Source of the DNA: Streptomyces fragilis
GTDB taxonomy: Bacteria > Actinomycetota > Actinomycetes > Streptomycetales > Streptomycetaceae
Length of the DNA: 64,000 bases
Reading direction: 5' to 3'
Assembly: GCF_003112515.1 (NCBI RefSeq)
Contig: NZ_BEVZ01000004.1
Coordinates: 124,001-188,000 of the forward strand
The notes beneath the pieces are model-generated. The model saw only the letters and a list, made by a program, of their open reading frames with translations. It did not search any database and had not been told where the DNA came from. The position numbers and the translations under genes were made by a program. Numbering within the stretch: position 1 is the stretch's first letter; the number at the start of each line of letters is the position of its first letter. Below, piece after piece: positions 53,660 through 62,073 of this stretch.

Positions 53660-54376
53660 ATGGACAACAGCAGCGGCGTCGGCGTTCTGGACAAGGCGGC
53701 CCTTGTGCTGAGCGCTCTCGAGTCCGGTCCGGCCACCCTCGCGGGTCTGGTCGCGGCGACCGGACTGGCAAGGCCTACGGCACATCGACTGGCCGTGGCC
53801 CTGGAGCATCACCGCATGGTGGCGCGTGACATGCAGGGCCGTTTCATTCTCGGGCCGCGCCTGGCCGAGCTGGCCGCAGCGGCCGGCGAGGACCGGCTCC
53901 TGGCCACCGCCGGCCCGGTGCTCACGCATCTGCGCGACGTCACCGGCGAGAGCGCCCAGCTCTACCGCCGGCAGGGCGACATGCGGATCTGCGTCGCCGC
54001 CGCCGAGCGCCTGTCCGGACTGCGGGACACCGTGCCCGTGGGGTCGACGCTGACCATGAAGGCCGGTTCGTCGGCGCAGATCCTGATGGCCTGGGAGGAG
54101 CCGGAGCGGCTCCACCGCGGCCTGCAGGGCGCCCGGTTCACCGCGACCGCGCTCTCCGGCGTGCGGCGCCGCGGCTGGGCGCAGTCCATCGGCGAGCGCG
54201 AGCCGGGCGTGGCCTCGGTCTCCGCCCCGGTGCGCGGCCCGTCGAACCGGGTGGTGGCGGCGGTGTCCGTCTCCGGCCCGATCGAGCGCCTCACCCGGCA
54301 CCCCGGCCGGATGCACGCGCAGGCCGTCATAGACGCGGCCTCGCGGCTCTCCGAGGCGCTGCGGCGCTCCAGCTGA
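53660..54376 (+). CDS. ndgR: IclR-family regulator NdgR
   Basis: 238 aa. A winged helix ([40 protein letters not shown]) is followed by an IclR effector domain ([40 protein letters not shown]). NdgR controls leucine and other amino-acid genes and antibiotic production in Streptomyces, and sits divergent from leuCD as here. The ATG at 53660 has no strong ribosome site, and the message may have a short leader. Confidence 0.95.
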   Translation: MDNSSGVGVLDKAALVLSALESGPATLAGLVAATGLARPTAHRLAVALEHHRMVARDMQGRFILGPRLAELAAAAGEDRLLATAGPVLTHLRDVTGESAQLYRRQGDMRICVAAAERLSGLRDTVPVGSTLTMKAGSSAQILMAWEEPERLHRGLQGARFTATALSGVRRRGWAQSIGEREPGVASVSAPVRGPSNRVVAAVSVSGPIERLTRHPGRMHAQAVIDAASRLSEALRRSS

Positions 54377-54451
54377 CCCCTGCCGGCCCGTGCCCGCCTC
54401 CGCGCGGGCGCGGGCCGTCCTCGACATCCCGCACCACCCGCCACCGCACAC

Positions 54452-54488
54452 GGAGAAGGGTCCCGTTCATCGAACGGGACCCTTCTCC
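54452..54488. terminator. Bidirectional terminator between ndgR and the tRNA array
   Basis: A perfect 17-bp stem (GGAGAAGGGTCCCGTTC 54452-54468, complement 54472-54488) with a 3-nt loop. It closes the minus-strand tRNA operon and can stop ndgR transcription. Confidence 0.9.
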
Positions 54489-54493
54489 ATCTG

Positions 54494-54566
54494 TACCCCC
54501 GACCGGATTCGAACCGGCGCTACCGCCTTGAGAGGGCGGCGTGCTAGGCCGCTACACAACGGGGGC
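54494..54566 (-). tRNA. tRNA-Glu (CTC)
   Basis: 73 nt. Acceptor GCCCCCG/CGGGGGT, D arm with AGCGGCCTA loop, anticodon loop CTCTCAA, T arm GCCGG-TTCGAAT-CCGGT. CCA not encoded. Anticodon stem CCGCC/GGCGG. Confidence 0.95.
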
Positions 54567-54594
54567 GAGGATCGTACGTTTCCGCAGATCCGAG

Positions 54595-54666
54595 CTGGTC
54601 TACCTGGACTCGAACCAAGACTAACTGAACCAGAATCAGTCGTGCTGCCAATTACACCATAGACCA
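54595..54666 (-). tRNA. tRNA-Gln (CTG)
   Basis: 72 nt. Acceptor TGGTCTA/TAGACCA, anticodon stem ACTGA/TCAGT around loop TTCTGGT, T loop TTCGAGT. CCA not encoded. Confidence 0.94.
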
Positions 54667-54702
54667 ATGCATGGCTGACCAATGCGTGGTTAGACCAGTT
54701 TG

Positions 54703-54775
54703 TACCCCCGACCGGATTCGAACCGGCGCTACCGCCTTGAGAGGGCGGCGTGCTAGGCCGCTACACAACGGGGGC
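54703..54775 (-). tRNA. tRNA-Glu (CTC)
   Basis: 73 nt, identical to the copy at 54494-54566. Confidence 0.95.
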
Positions 54776-54803
54776 CTTTTGTCGATCCTCCGAAGAGAAC
54801 CAG

Positions 54804-54876
54804 TACCCCCGACCGGATTCGAACCGGCGCTACTGCCTTGAGAGGGCAGCGTGCTAGGCCGCTACACAACGGGGGC
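54804..54876 (-). tRNA. tRNA-Glu (CTC), anticodon-stem variant
   Basis: 73 nt. Differs from the other two copies by a paired C-G to T-A change in the anticodon stem (CTGCC/GGCAG), so folding is kept. Confidence 0.95.
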
Positions 54877-54897
54877 TTTGCAGATGAGCTCTGCGAG

Positions 54898-54969
54898 CTG
54901 GCCTACCTGGACTCGAACCAAGACTAACTGAACCAGAATCAGTCGTGCTGCCAATTACACCATAGGCCA
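54898..54969 (-). tRNA. tRNA-Gln (CTG), acceptor-stem variant
   Basis: 72 nt. Acceptor TGGCCTA/TAGGCCA instead of TGGTCTA/TAGACCA, a compensatory change. First gene of the minus-strand array. Confidence 0.95.
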
Positions 54970-55064
54970 CTGGAACGCAAGCCCCCCGAGCGGGAGGATC
55001 TTGTTCTAGTTGTGCGCTTCCGGTTCCGGGCTCCTGGCCCGTTCCCCTCGGCGCAGGAAGAACA

Positions 55065-55811
55065 TTACCCGAAGGTTGACCGTGCTCCAAAACGGGATTC
55101 CGCCCCCGGCGCCCCCAGCACCCCGGGCAGCTCCGCCAGCGAGCGGATGCGCCGCCATGCGCGGTCCCCCTCCTCGCCGGGCGGCTCCTCCCCGTGGCGG
55201 TCGATCCAGACGGAGAGCAGGCCGGCCTCGGCCGCGCCCCGCCCGTCGATCTCCGGGTGGTCGCCCACGTAGGCGACCTGCCCCGGCGGCAGCGCGAGGG
55301 CGTCGCAGGCCGCGTGGAAGGCGGCGGCCTCCGGCTTGGAAACGCCCAGCTCGGCCGCGCAGAGGACGGCCTCGAAGCGGTCGAGCACGCCCAGCGTCCG
55401 CAGCTTGCGCTCCTGCACCAGGAGGCTCGAGTTGGAGAGCACCGCGTGGCGGTGGCTGGGGACCAGGGCCTCCAGGGCCGGCAGGAAGTCCGGGAAGAGC
55501 GCCCAGGACGCCTCGTAGTGGGCGACGTACCGCTCGAACCAGGCGTCGGCCTGGGCGTCGTCGAGGTCGTCGCGGCCGGTGAAGGTCCGCACCCGGTCGC
55601 GCCGGTGCTCCTCGTAGGTGACCTCCCGGGCGGCGAAGCGCCCCCAGTGCAGCTCGGTCACCTCCCGCCAGCGGGCGAGGGCGTGGTCGGGGCCGTCGAA
55701 CCCGGCCAGCAGGCCCTCGGCGGCGAGGTGGGCGGCGATGCCCTCGCGGTCCGCCGTGCGGTAGTCGAAGAGGGTGTCGTCCACGTCCCACAGGACGGCC
55801 CTGACGGTCAT
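55065..55811 (-). CDS. HAD-superfamily hydrolase
   Basis: 248 aa. Motif I VLWDVDDTLFD (nucleophile and acid Asp pair), motif II HAVLSNSSLL, motif III Lys in GVSKPEAAAF and motif IV YVGDHPEIDGRGAAEAG. A helical cap follows motif I. It belongs to the class I, phosphoglycolate-phosphatase-like HADs; the substrate is unknown. ATG 55811 overlaps the upstream membrane gene stop as ATGA. Confidence 0.92.
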   Translation of the reverse strand: MTVRAVLWDVDDTLFDYRTADREGIAAHLAAEGLLAGFDGPDHALARWREVTELHWGRFAAREVTYEEHRRDRVRTFTGRDDLDDAQADAWFERYVAHYEASWALFPDFLPALEALVPSHRHAVLSNSSLLVQERKLRTLGVLDRFEAVLCAAELGVSKPEAAAFHAACDALALPPGQVAYVGDHPEIDGRGAAEAGLLSVWIDRHGEEPPGEEGDRAWRRIRSLAELPGVLGAPGAESRFGARSTFG

Positions 55812-57328
55812 GGTCCGACCGTACTCCCGGCGAGCGGCCCGTGTCCCCGGTTCGGCCCCGCGGGCCCGCCGGGCGGGAGCCAGGCGACGTGCCCCCCGGC
55901 CAGCTCCGCGGGCCGCCAGCCGCCCGCGAACCCCGGCGGACGGCGGCCGTCCACGGTGATCACGGCGAGCGGCCTGGTGTGCCCGAGCCGCAGCAGCCCC
56001 GCCACCGTGATGGAGCCGTCGTGGCCGCCGACCGGTTGCCGGGAGGAGCAGCCGGCGTAGTAGGCGACCGGCACGAACTGGTCCCCGGCGATCACGCACG
56101 GCGGCCGCACCCCCAGCCGGCGCAGTTCCGCGGCGACGGCGGTCAGCTCCCGGTGCTGCGCCCGGCTGCGCTCGGTCACCTCCGCCGCCACCGCCAGCTG
56201 GACGGCGAGGTGACCGGCCAGGAGCAGCGCGAGCCCTCCGCCCAGCGCGAGGCGGCGGCGGCCCCGGGTGCGGCCCACCGCCCGCGTCGCGGCCACCACC
56301 GCCTCGGCCACCGGGACGGCCAGCAGGGCGTAGGCGGGCAGCAGGAAGCGCGGGGCCGCGTAGTCGATGGTGAACAGGTACGTGACGGCGAGGGAGGAGG
56401 CGACGACGGCGGCGAGGACGGAGGCCGCCTGGCGTCCGGCCCGCCGGGCGACGAGCGTCCCGGCGACGGTGACCGGCGGCAGCAGGAACCACCAGACGGC
56501 GGTCCACCGGTGGTTCCAGGGACCGACGCAGGGGCGGCACAGGGTGCGGCCGACCAGCGAGCGGATCTGGTCGTCGACCGCGAAGCGCAGACCCATGCCC
56601 CCCTGGATGTCGCCCGCCCGGCTCAGCCGGGCCAGGAGGCCCCCGTAGGACGTGTACGCCTCGACCACCCAGGGCAGCGCGCCCAGGGCCAGGCCGCCGG
56701 CCAGCAGGAGGGGAAGGAGCCGCCGGTGGCGCCAGGCGGGGACCAGGAGGGCGGCGGCGCACAGCGGCAGGGCGAGCCACAGACCGTCGGCGGGGCGCAT
56801 CAGGGCCACGAACGCGACGGCCGCGGCCGCGCACCAGGGGGCGCGGCGGTCCCGGGTCCCGCCGGGGCGGCGCACCGCGCGCAGGAACCAGCCGGTGGCC
56901 GCCAGCGCGCCCAGGGCGCACCAGAGGTTGGGCATGGCGCGGGGGCCGTAGAAGAGCGAGATCCACAGGCCGGCGAAGAACAGCCCCGCCACCCCGAGCA
57001 CCGGGGGCGGCAGCAGGGCGCGCCAGACGCGCAGGGCGAGCAGGAGCCCCAGTCCGGCGAGCAGGGCCAGGTAGACGCGCAGGGCCGCCGGGGAGGCGGC
57101 GGAGCCGGTGAGGGCGGCGACCGGGGCGCTCAGCCAGCTGACCCCCCGCGCGCGGGGGGCGGAGAAGAAGGCGGCCGGGGTGCCGCCACCCTCGACCTGG
57201 GTGACGTAGACGATCTCGTCCCAGCCGAGGCCGGTGCCGGGCACCAGGACGAGCTGGGCCGCGGTGAAGACGGCGGCGGCCGCCGCGGGCCACAGGAGTG
57301 CGGGGCGCGCGTCCACGAGCTGAGGCAT
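55808..57328 (-). CDS. Polytopic membrane protein, GT-C glycosyltransferase-like
   Basis: 506 aa with about ten membrane helices in residues 1-400 and a C-terminal extracytoplasmic domain. After the first helix, GTGLGWDEIVYVTQVEGGG places an Asp-Glu pair in the first external loop, where GT-C enzymes (ArnT, mannosyltransferases) have their catalytic acid. Other blocks are RAMPNLWCALGALAATGWFL and FTIDYAAPRFLLPAYALLA. It may use a polyprenyl-linked sugar. The partner HAD gene overlaps by four bases, so both are cotranscribed. Confidence 0.8.
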   Translation of the reverse strand: MPQLVDARPALLWPAAAAAVFTAAQLVLVPGTGLGWDEIVYVTQVEGGGTPAAFFSAPRARGVSWLSAPVAALTGSAASPAALRVYLALLAGLGLLLALRVWRALLPPPVLGVAGLFFAGLWISLFYGPRAMPNLWCALGALAATGWFLRAVRRPGGTRDRRAPWCAAAAVAFVALMRPADGLWLALPLCAAALLVPAWRHRRLLPLLLAGGLALGALPWVVEAYTSYGGLLARLSRAGDIQGGMGLRFAVDDQIRSLVGRTLCRPCVGPWNHRWTAVWWFLLPPVTVAGTLVARRAGRQAASVLAAVVASSLAVTYLFTIDYAAPRFLLPAYALLAVPVAEAVVAATRAVGRTRGRRRLALGGGLALLLAGHLAVQLAVAAEVTERSRAQHRELTAVAAELRRLGVRPPCVIAGDQFVPVAYYAGCSSRQPVGGHDGSITVAGLLRLGHTRPLAVITVDGRRPPGFAGGWRPAELAGGHVAWLPPGGPAGPNRGHGPLAGSTVGP

Positions 57329-57439
57329 GGGGCCACCTTGCGGGCGGACGGCCGCGCCGCCGGTCCGGCGCGGGGGCGGCGTCCCGCAGGAGGGGGACAG
57401 GGTGTAGCCCGTGTGCCCCCGGAAGGGTCGGCCACGCGT

Positions 57440-57467
57440 GTCCCCCGCCCCGTCCGGGGCGGGGGAC
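57440..57467 (-). terminator. Terminator of the YceI gene
   Basis: GTCCCCCGCCCC pairs with GGGGCGGGGGAC around a 4-nt loop, 18 bp past the yceI stop codon on the minus strand. Confidence 0.8.
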
Positions 57468-57485
57468 TTCCGCAGCCCACCCGCG

Positions 57486-58085
57486 TCACGCGTTCTTGAT
57501 CGCGGAGATGTCGAAGCGGAGCTTGATCTTGTCCGAGACGAGCACGCCGCCGGTCTCCAGCGCGGCGTTCCAGGTGACGCCCCAGTCGGAGCGGGAGATC
57601 TCGCCGCGGCCCTCGAAGCCGACGCGCTCGTTGCCGAACGGGTCCTTGGCGGCGCCCTGGAACTCCAGGTCGATCGTGACCTCCTTGGTGACGCCGAGGA
57701 GGCTGAGGTCGCCGGTCACCCGGTAGTCGTCGCCGCCGGCGGCCTCGACGGCGGTGGAGCGGAAGGTCATGGTCGGGAACTCGTCGGTCTTGAAGAAGTC
57801 CGCGCTCCGGAGGTGACCGTCGCGGTCCGCGGAACCGGTGTCGATGCTGTTCACCACGATGTCCAGCGAGGCGGTGGACTTCGACGGGTCGGAGCCGTCC
57901 AGGTGCAGGGTGCCGGTGAACTCCCGGAACTGGCCCTTGACGTTGGTGACCATGGCGTGGCGGGCGACGAAGCCCAGCGTGGTGTGCGACGGGTCGACGG
58001 TGTAGTCGCCGGTCAGGGCGGCGAGGTCCGGGCTGACCGGGGCGGTCGCGGCGGCGTCGTCGTTGTGGCGGTTGAAGAGACCCAT
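57486..58085 (-). CDS. YceI-family lipocalin-like protein
   Basis: 199 aa. YceI barrel signature: LTGDYTVDPSHTTLGFVARH, VKGQFREFTGTL, SLDIVVNSIDTGSADRDGHL, FFKTDEFPTMTFRST and GVTWNAALETGGVLVSDKIKL (split). YceI proteins bind long isoprenoid lipids, from structural studies. No signal peptide is seen, so it is cytoplasmic as in other actinobacteria. Two dyads lie just upstream. Confidence 0.92.
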   Translation of the reverse strand: MGLFNRHNDDAAATAPVSPDLAALTGDYTVDPSHTTLGFVARHAMVTNVKGQFREFTGTLHLDGSDPSKSTASLDIVVNSIDTGSADRDGHLRSADFFKTDEFPTMTFRSTAVEAAGGDDYRVTGDLSLLGVTKEVTIDLEFQGAAKDPFGNERVGFEGRGEISRSDWGVTWNAALETGGVLVSDKIKLRFDISAIKNA

Positions 58086-58128
58086 GACGTGCTCCTTGGA
58101 GATGTGCGGACGGAACGGGACCTTGTCG

Positions 58129-58189
58129 GTTGAAGTTTCAACAACTCCCGACGACCACGAAGGTAGCGCGGTTCTGTTTAAGATTCAAC
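58129..58189. promoter_or_regulatory. Paired MarR-like operators upstream of the YceI gene
   Basis: GTTGAA-GT-TTCAAC (58129-58142, perfect dyad) and GTTTAA-GA-TTCAAC (58176-58189, one mismatch), centres 47 bp apart. This form is typical of MarR-family operators; no MarR gene is in the window. Confidence 0.6.
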
Positions 58190-58475
58190 CGTCCCGGTCG
58201 GGCTTCTGTTCCTGAGGACTTACTGCCGCACTTTTCGCGGCGCGTGCTGGAGACTTCCTGAAGGCGTCACCCGCTCGGCCCTCACCGTCCGGCCACGTCG
58301 CCCCTCACCCGGACGGCGCAGCCGCTTTGTGGCACCCCCACAACGGCACGGGCGGTTCGGCAGGAGGAATGCCTGCACCGTTGGGGTCTTCTGTCCGGTA
58401 GCACCAGGAAATGGCGCCGGACACTGTACGGAGTCGACGGTCCGGTCCGTCCGTCCCGCTTCGTATGGTCGCTAC
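58190..58475. other. accB upstream region
   Basis: 286 bp without a gene. It contains the inverted repeat TTGTGG-N5-CCACAA (58327-58343) and, near the start codon, TATGGT (58464-58469), which is too close to the ATG to be a standard -10 unless accB is leaderless. Confidence 0.35.
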
Positions 58476-60080
58476 ATGACCGTTGTGGAAGAGGCACTTG
58501 ACGAGCCCACGGAGGACCTGACCGAGCCGGCCGACGCCCGCGGGCGGGTGGCGGAGCTGCACCAGATCCGGGCGCGCGCGCTGGCCGGACCGAGCGACAA
58601 GGCCACCGAGGCCCAGCACGCCAAGGGCAAGCTGACCGCACGGGAGCGCATCGAGCTGCTGCTGGACCCCGGGTCCTTCCAGGAGGTCGAGCAGCTGCGC
58701 CGGCACCGGGCCACCGGCTTCGGCCTCGAGCACAAGAGGCCCTACACGGACGGCGTGATCACCGGCTGGGGCACGGTCGAGGGCCGCACGGTCTTCGTGT
58801 ACGCCCACGACTTCCGCATCTTCGGCGGCGCGCTGGGCGAGGCCCACGCCACCAAGATCCACAAGATCATGGACATGGCCATCGCGGCCGGCGCGCCCCT
58901 GGTGTCGCTCAACGACGGCGCCGGCGCCCGCATCCAGGAGGGCGTCTCCGCCCTGGCCGGCTACGGCGGCATCTTCCAGCGCAACACCAAGGCCTCCGGC
59001 GTCATCCCGCAGATCAGCGTGATGCTCGGCCCGTGCGCGGGCGGCGCGGCCTACAGCCCCGCCCTCACCGACTTCGTCTTCATGGTCCGCGAGACCTCGC
59101 AGATGTTCATCACCGGTCCGGACGTGGTCAAGGCCGTGACCGGCGAGGAGATCACCCAGAACGGCCTCGGCGGCGCGGACGTGCACGCGGAGACCTCGGG
59201 CGTCTGCCACTTCGCGTACGACGACGAGGAGACCTGCATCGCCGAGGTGCGGTACCTGCTGTCGATGCTCCCGCAGAACAACCGGGAGAACCCGCCGCGT
59301 CTGCCCTCCGGCGACGCGGTGGAGCGGCGCTCGGAGGTGCTCCTCGACCTGGTCCCCGCGGACGGCAACCGGCCGTACGACATGACCAAGGTCATCGAGG
59401 AGATCGTCGACGACGGCGACTACCTCGAGGTGCACGAGCGCTGGGCGCGGAACATCGTCTGCGCGCTCGGGCGGCTCGACGGCCAGGTCGTCGGCATCGT
59501 CGCCAACCAGCCGCAGGTGCTGGCGGGCGTCCTGGACATCGAGGCCAGCGAGAAGGCCGCGCGCTTCGTCCAGATGTGCGACGCCTTCAACATCCCGATC
59601 CTGACCTTCCTGGACGTCCCGGGCTTCCTGCCGGGCGTCGACCAGGAGCACGGCGGCATCATCCGCCACGGCGCGAAGCTGCTGTACGCGTACTGCAACG
59701 CCACGGTGCCCCGGATCTCGCTGATCCTGCGCAAGGCGTACGGCGGCGCGTACATCGTCATGGACTCGCAGTCCATCGGCGCGGACCTCACGTACGCCTG
59801 GCCGACCAACGAGATCGCGGTGATGGGCGCCGAGGGCGCCGCCAACGTGATCTTCCGCCGGCAGATCGCTGACGCCGAGGACCCGGAGGCCATGCGGACC
59901 CGCATGGTCAAGGAGTACAAGTCCGAGCTGATGCACCCGTACTACGCCGCGGAACGGGGACTCGTCGACGATGTGATCGACCCCGCCGAGACGCGCGAGG
60001 TGCTGGTGCGGTCGCTGGAGATGCTGCGCAGCAAGCACGCGGACCTGCCCTCGCGTAAGCACGGCAACCCGCCCCAGTGA
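58476..60080 (+). CDS. accB: Acyl-CoA carboxylase carboxyltransferase beta subunit
   Basis: 534 aa. Transfers carboxyl from biotin to acetyl- or propionyl-CoA, giving malonyl- or methylmalonyl-CoA. Canonical carboxyltransferase: GKLTARERIELLLDPGSFQE, SLNDGAGARIQEGVSALAGY and GPCAGGAAYSPALTDF (first oxyanion hole), DVPGFLPGVDQEHGGIIRHG and KAYGGAYIVMDS (second). The adjoining epsilon subunit and cvn operon match, from memory, the accB-accE locus of S. coelicolor rather than pccB-pccE. Start ATG 58476. Confidence 0.93.
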   Translation: MTVVEEALDEPTEDLTEPADARGRVAELHQIRARALAGPSDKATEAQHAKGKLTARERIELLLDPGSFQEVEQLRRHRATGFGLEHKRPYTDGVITGWGTVEGRTVFVYAHDFRIFGGALGEAHATKIHKIMDMAIAAGAPLVSLNDGAGARIQEGVSALAGYGGIFQRNTKASGVIPQISVMLGPCAGGAAYSPALTDFVFMVRETSQMFITGPDVVKAVTGEEITQNGLGGADVHAETSGVCHFAYDDEETCIAEVRYLLSMLPQNNRENPPRLPSGDAVERRSEVLLDLVPADGNRPYDMTKVIEEIVDDGDYLEVHERWARNIVCALGRLDGQVVGIVANQPQVLAGVLDIEASEKAARFVQMCDAFNIPILTFLDVPGFLPGVDQEHGGIIRHGAKLLYAYCNATVPRISLILRKAYGGAYIVMDSQSIGADLTYAWPTNEIAVMGAEGAANVIFRRQIADAEDPEAMRTRMVKEYKSELMHPYYAAERGLVDDVIDPAETREVLVRSLEMLRSKHADLPSRKHGNPPQ

Positions 60081-60138
60081 CGGGCCGCGCCGTCGCCTCG
60101 TCCCTCTTCCCCGAACCTTTCAACCAGGAGTGCATGTG

Positions 60139-60336
60139 ATGACCGCAGGTGTCGACATCCGCGTCGAGAAGGGTCACGCCGAGCCCGAGGAGCTCGCCGC
60201 GCTCACGGCCATCCTGCTGGCCCGGGCGACCGGTGCGGCGTCCGCCGAGCCCGCCGCCCGCGGCGGCTCGGTGCGGGCCGGCTGGCGTCGCCTGGAGCGC
60301 GAGCCGGGCTTCCGGATGCCCCACAGCTGGCGCTGA
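60139..60336 (+). CDS. accE: Acyl-CoA carboxylase epsilon subunit
   Basis: 65 aa from ATG 60139, eight bases after AGGAG. IRVEKGHAEPEELAALTAIL and the final WRRLEREPGFRMPHSW are the conserved helix and C-terminal motif of actinobacterial epsilon subunits, which tighten the alpha-beta complex. 58 bp after accB. Confidence 0.93.
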   Translation: MTAGVDIRVEKGHAEPEELAALTAILLARATGAASAEPAARGGSVRAGWRRLEREPGFRMPHSWR

Positions 60337-60356
60337 CCCCGCCCACACGCCACACG

Positions 60357-60399
60357 CGCCGCGGCCCGCCCTCTCCCCGCGAGAGGGCGGGCCGCGGCG
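60357..60399 (+). terminator. Terminator of accB-accE
   Basis: A perfect 19-bp stem (CGCCGCGGCCCGCCCTCTC 60357-60375, complement 60381-60399) with a 5-nt loop, 20 bp after accE. Confidence 0.92.
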
Positions 60400-60457
60400 C
60401 GTACGGGTGCGGGCACGGGTGCGCGACGAGCAGGCGCCGCCGCGGTGGGCGGGGGGG

Positions 60458-60555
60458 CTGCCGCGGATGGCGGGGGGCTGCCGCGGATGGCGGGGCCGGC
60501 ACGGTGGGCGGGGGCCGGCGCGGATGGCGGGGCCGGCACGGTGGGCGGGGCCGGC
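60458..60555. repeat. GC-rich tandem repeats between accE and cvnD
   Basis: A 20-bp unit repeated at 60458 and 60478, merging into a unit of about 36-37 bp repeated at 60483 and 60520 (core GCGGATGGCGGGGCCGGCAC). The 476-bp interval 60337-60812 holds these repeats and two terminators but no gene. Confidence 0.75.
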
Positions 60556-60722
60556 GCACCGGTGCCCGGGGTGCCGTGTCGTCGCTCGCGGGGCTCCGGC
60601 CCACCGGCACGCCCCGGAAGCCGCGGCGCGGGCTCCGCGCCCTCCAGCGCCGCCTGAAGACCGCCCGGGGTGCCCGGGGCCGCTTGCGGCCGCCTGGGAC
60701 CGCCCGGACCGCTCGAACGCCC

Positions 60723-60756
60723 AATCCGGCGGCGCCGTGAGGGGCGCCGCCGGATT
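60723..60756 (-). terminator. Terminator of the cvn operon
   Basis: A perfect 14-bp stem (AATCCGGCGGCGCC 60723-60736, complement 60743-60756) with a 6-nt loop beyond the cvnD stop. Confidence 0.88.
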
Positions 60757-60812
60757 CGGGGCGGTTCGTCGGCCGGCGCCGCGCGTCCTGCGGACGGCTG
60801 CCGGAGGCGGGA

Positions 60813-61394
60813 CTACCGGAGGCGGGCCATCAGCGCGTGCTCGACGAGCGTGATGAGGGCCGACTTGGCGTCCGCCCGGTGCCGCGCGTCGGTGGTGATG
60901 ATCGGGGTGTCCGGCCCGATCTGCAGCGCCTCCCGCACCTCCTCCGGCTGGTACGGCTGGTGGCCGTCGAAGCCGTTGAGGGCGATGACGAAGGGGAGAC
61001 CCGAGTTCTCGAAGTAGTCGACCGCGGGGAAGCAGTCGGCGAGACGCCGGGTGTCCACCAGGACCACCGCGCCGATGGCGCCGCGGACCAGGTCGTCCCA
61101 CATGAACCAGAACCGGTCCTGTCCGGGGGTGCCGAACAGGTACAGGATCAGGTCCTGGTCCAGCGTGATGCGGCCGAAGTCCATGGCGACCGTGGTGGTC
61201 TTCTTGTCCCCGGTGTGGGTGAGGTCGTCGATGCCCGCCGAAGCGGACGTCATCACGGCCTCCGTGCGCAGCGGGTTGATCTCCGAGACCGCGCCGACGA
61301 ACGTGGTCTTGCCCACGCCGAAGCCGCCCGCCACCACGATCTTCGCGGAGGTGGTGGAGCGGGAAGGACCACCGTCAGAGCTTGCGAAGTCCAC
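60813..61394 (-). CDS. cvnD: Conservon GTPase CvnD
   Basis: 193 aa Ras-like/MglA-type GTPase: KIVVAGGFGVGKTTFVGAVSE (P-loop), FGTPGQDRFWFMW (switch II, DxxG replaced by TPGQ), VVLVDTRRL and IALNGFDG (NKxD position reads NGFD). Last gene of a cvnABCD operon, which in Streptomyces forms a membrane-associated complex resembling eukaryotic G-protein signalling. It overlaps cvnC by 20 bases. Confidence 0.94.
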   Translation of the reverse strand: MDFASSDGGPSRSTTSAKIVVAGGFGVGKTTFVGAVSEINPLRTEAVMTSASAGIDDLTHTGDKKTTTVAMDFGRITLDQDLILYLFGTPGQDRFWFMWDDLVRGAIGAVVLVDTRRLADCFPAVDYFENSGLPFVIALNGFDGHQPYQPEEVREALQIGPDTPIITTDARHRADAKSALITLVEHALMARLR

Positions 61395-61977
61395 TGAGCA
61401 CCCTTTCGAGCAGTGTCACGTCTGGCTGGCCGCCGGCGCTCTCGTCGCCGCCGGGCTGATGAATGGCGACCAGGCCCGCCTCCGCCAAGTCGGCGACGAG
61501 GATCCTGGCCACGCCGAGAGGGATCTGCAGCAGGGCCGAGACCTCGGCGACCGACTTGATCTCCCGGCAGAGGTTGCAGATCCGCTGATGCTCGGGAAGC
61601 TGCCCCTGCATCTGGTGCGGCTGCGCGGTGGTGTGCACCAGCGCCTCGATGGCGAGCTGGTACCGGGGCCTGGTACGGCCGCCCGTCATCGCGTACGGAC
61701 GCACCAGGGGGTTGTTCTTGGCCGCCTGCGACTGGCCGCCGGCGGACGACGACTCGTGAGCCCGCCGCTGCGACGCCGCAGAACGGTCGTACGGCGCAGC
61801 CGGCTGCCCGTACGGAGAATGCTGTCCCGGACCCTGCGGGTTCTGGGGGGCGTACGGCTGCTGGTGCGTGTGGCCCGCAGCGGAGGAGAAGTCGTAGGAC
61901 TGCTCGCCGTGCTGCCCGCTCTGGCCCTGGTCGTACGACCAGCCGCCCTGGTTCGGACCGCCTGGGGGTGTTGCCAC
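61375..61977 (-). CDS. cvnC: Conservon DUF742 protein CvnC
   Basis: 200 aa from GTG 61977 with GGAGGAGA upstream. The N-terminal half is Gln/Gly/Ser/Pro-rich and disordered. The DUF742 winged-helix part begins NPLVRPYAMTGGRTRPRYQL and ends EAGLVAIHQPG...LLERVLSGLRKL. Confidence 0.94.
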   Translation of the reverse strand: MATPPGGPNQGGWSYDQGQSGQHGEQSYDFSSAAGHTHQQPYAPQNPQGPGQHSPYGQPAAPYDRSAASQRRAHESSSAGGQSQAAKNNPLVRPYAMTGGRTRPRYQLAIEALVHTTAQPHQMQGQLPEHQRICNLCREIKSVAEVSALLQIPLGVARILVADLAEAGLVAIHQPGGDESAGGQPDVTLLERVLSGLRKL

Positions 61978-62073
61978 TCTCTCTCCTCCTCCAACTGTGC
62001 CGGGCACCCGACGTGTGGAAACCGCGTCCCGAAACCTTACGGTCTCGGGACGCCAAGACGCACGCGGGTCCTG

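Noticed and set aside
58476..60336. Naming the carboxyltransferase pair pccB-pccE
   Set aside because: Sequence alone does not separate acetyl- from propionyl-CoA forms; the adjacent cvn operon matches the accB-accE neighbourhood as I recall it, so accB/accE is preferred with some doubt on substrate.
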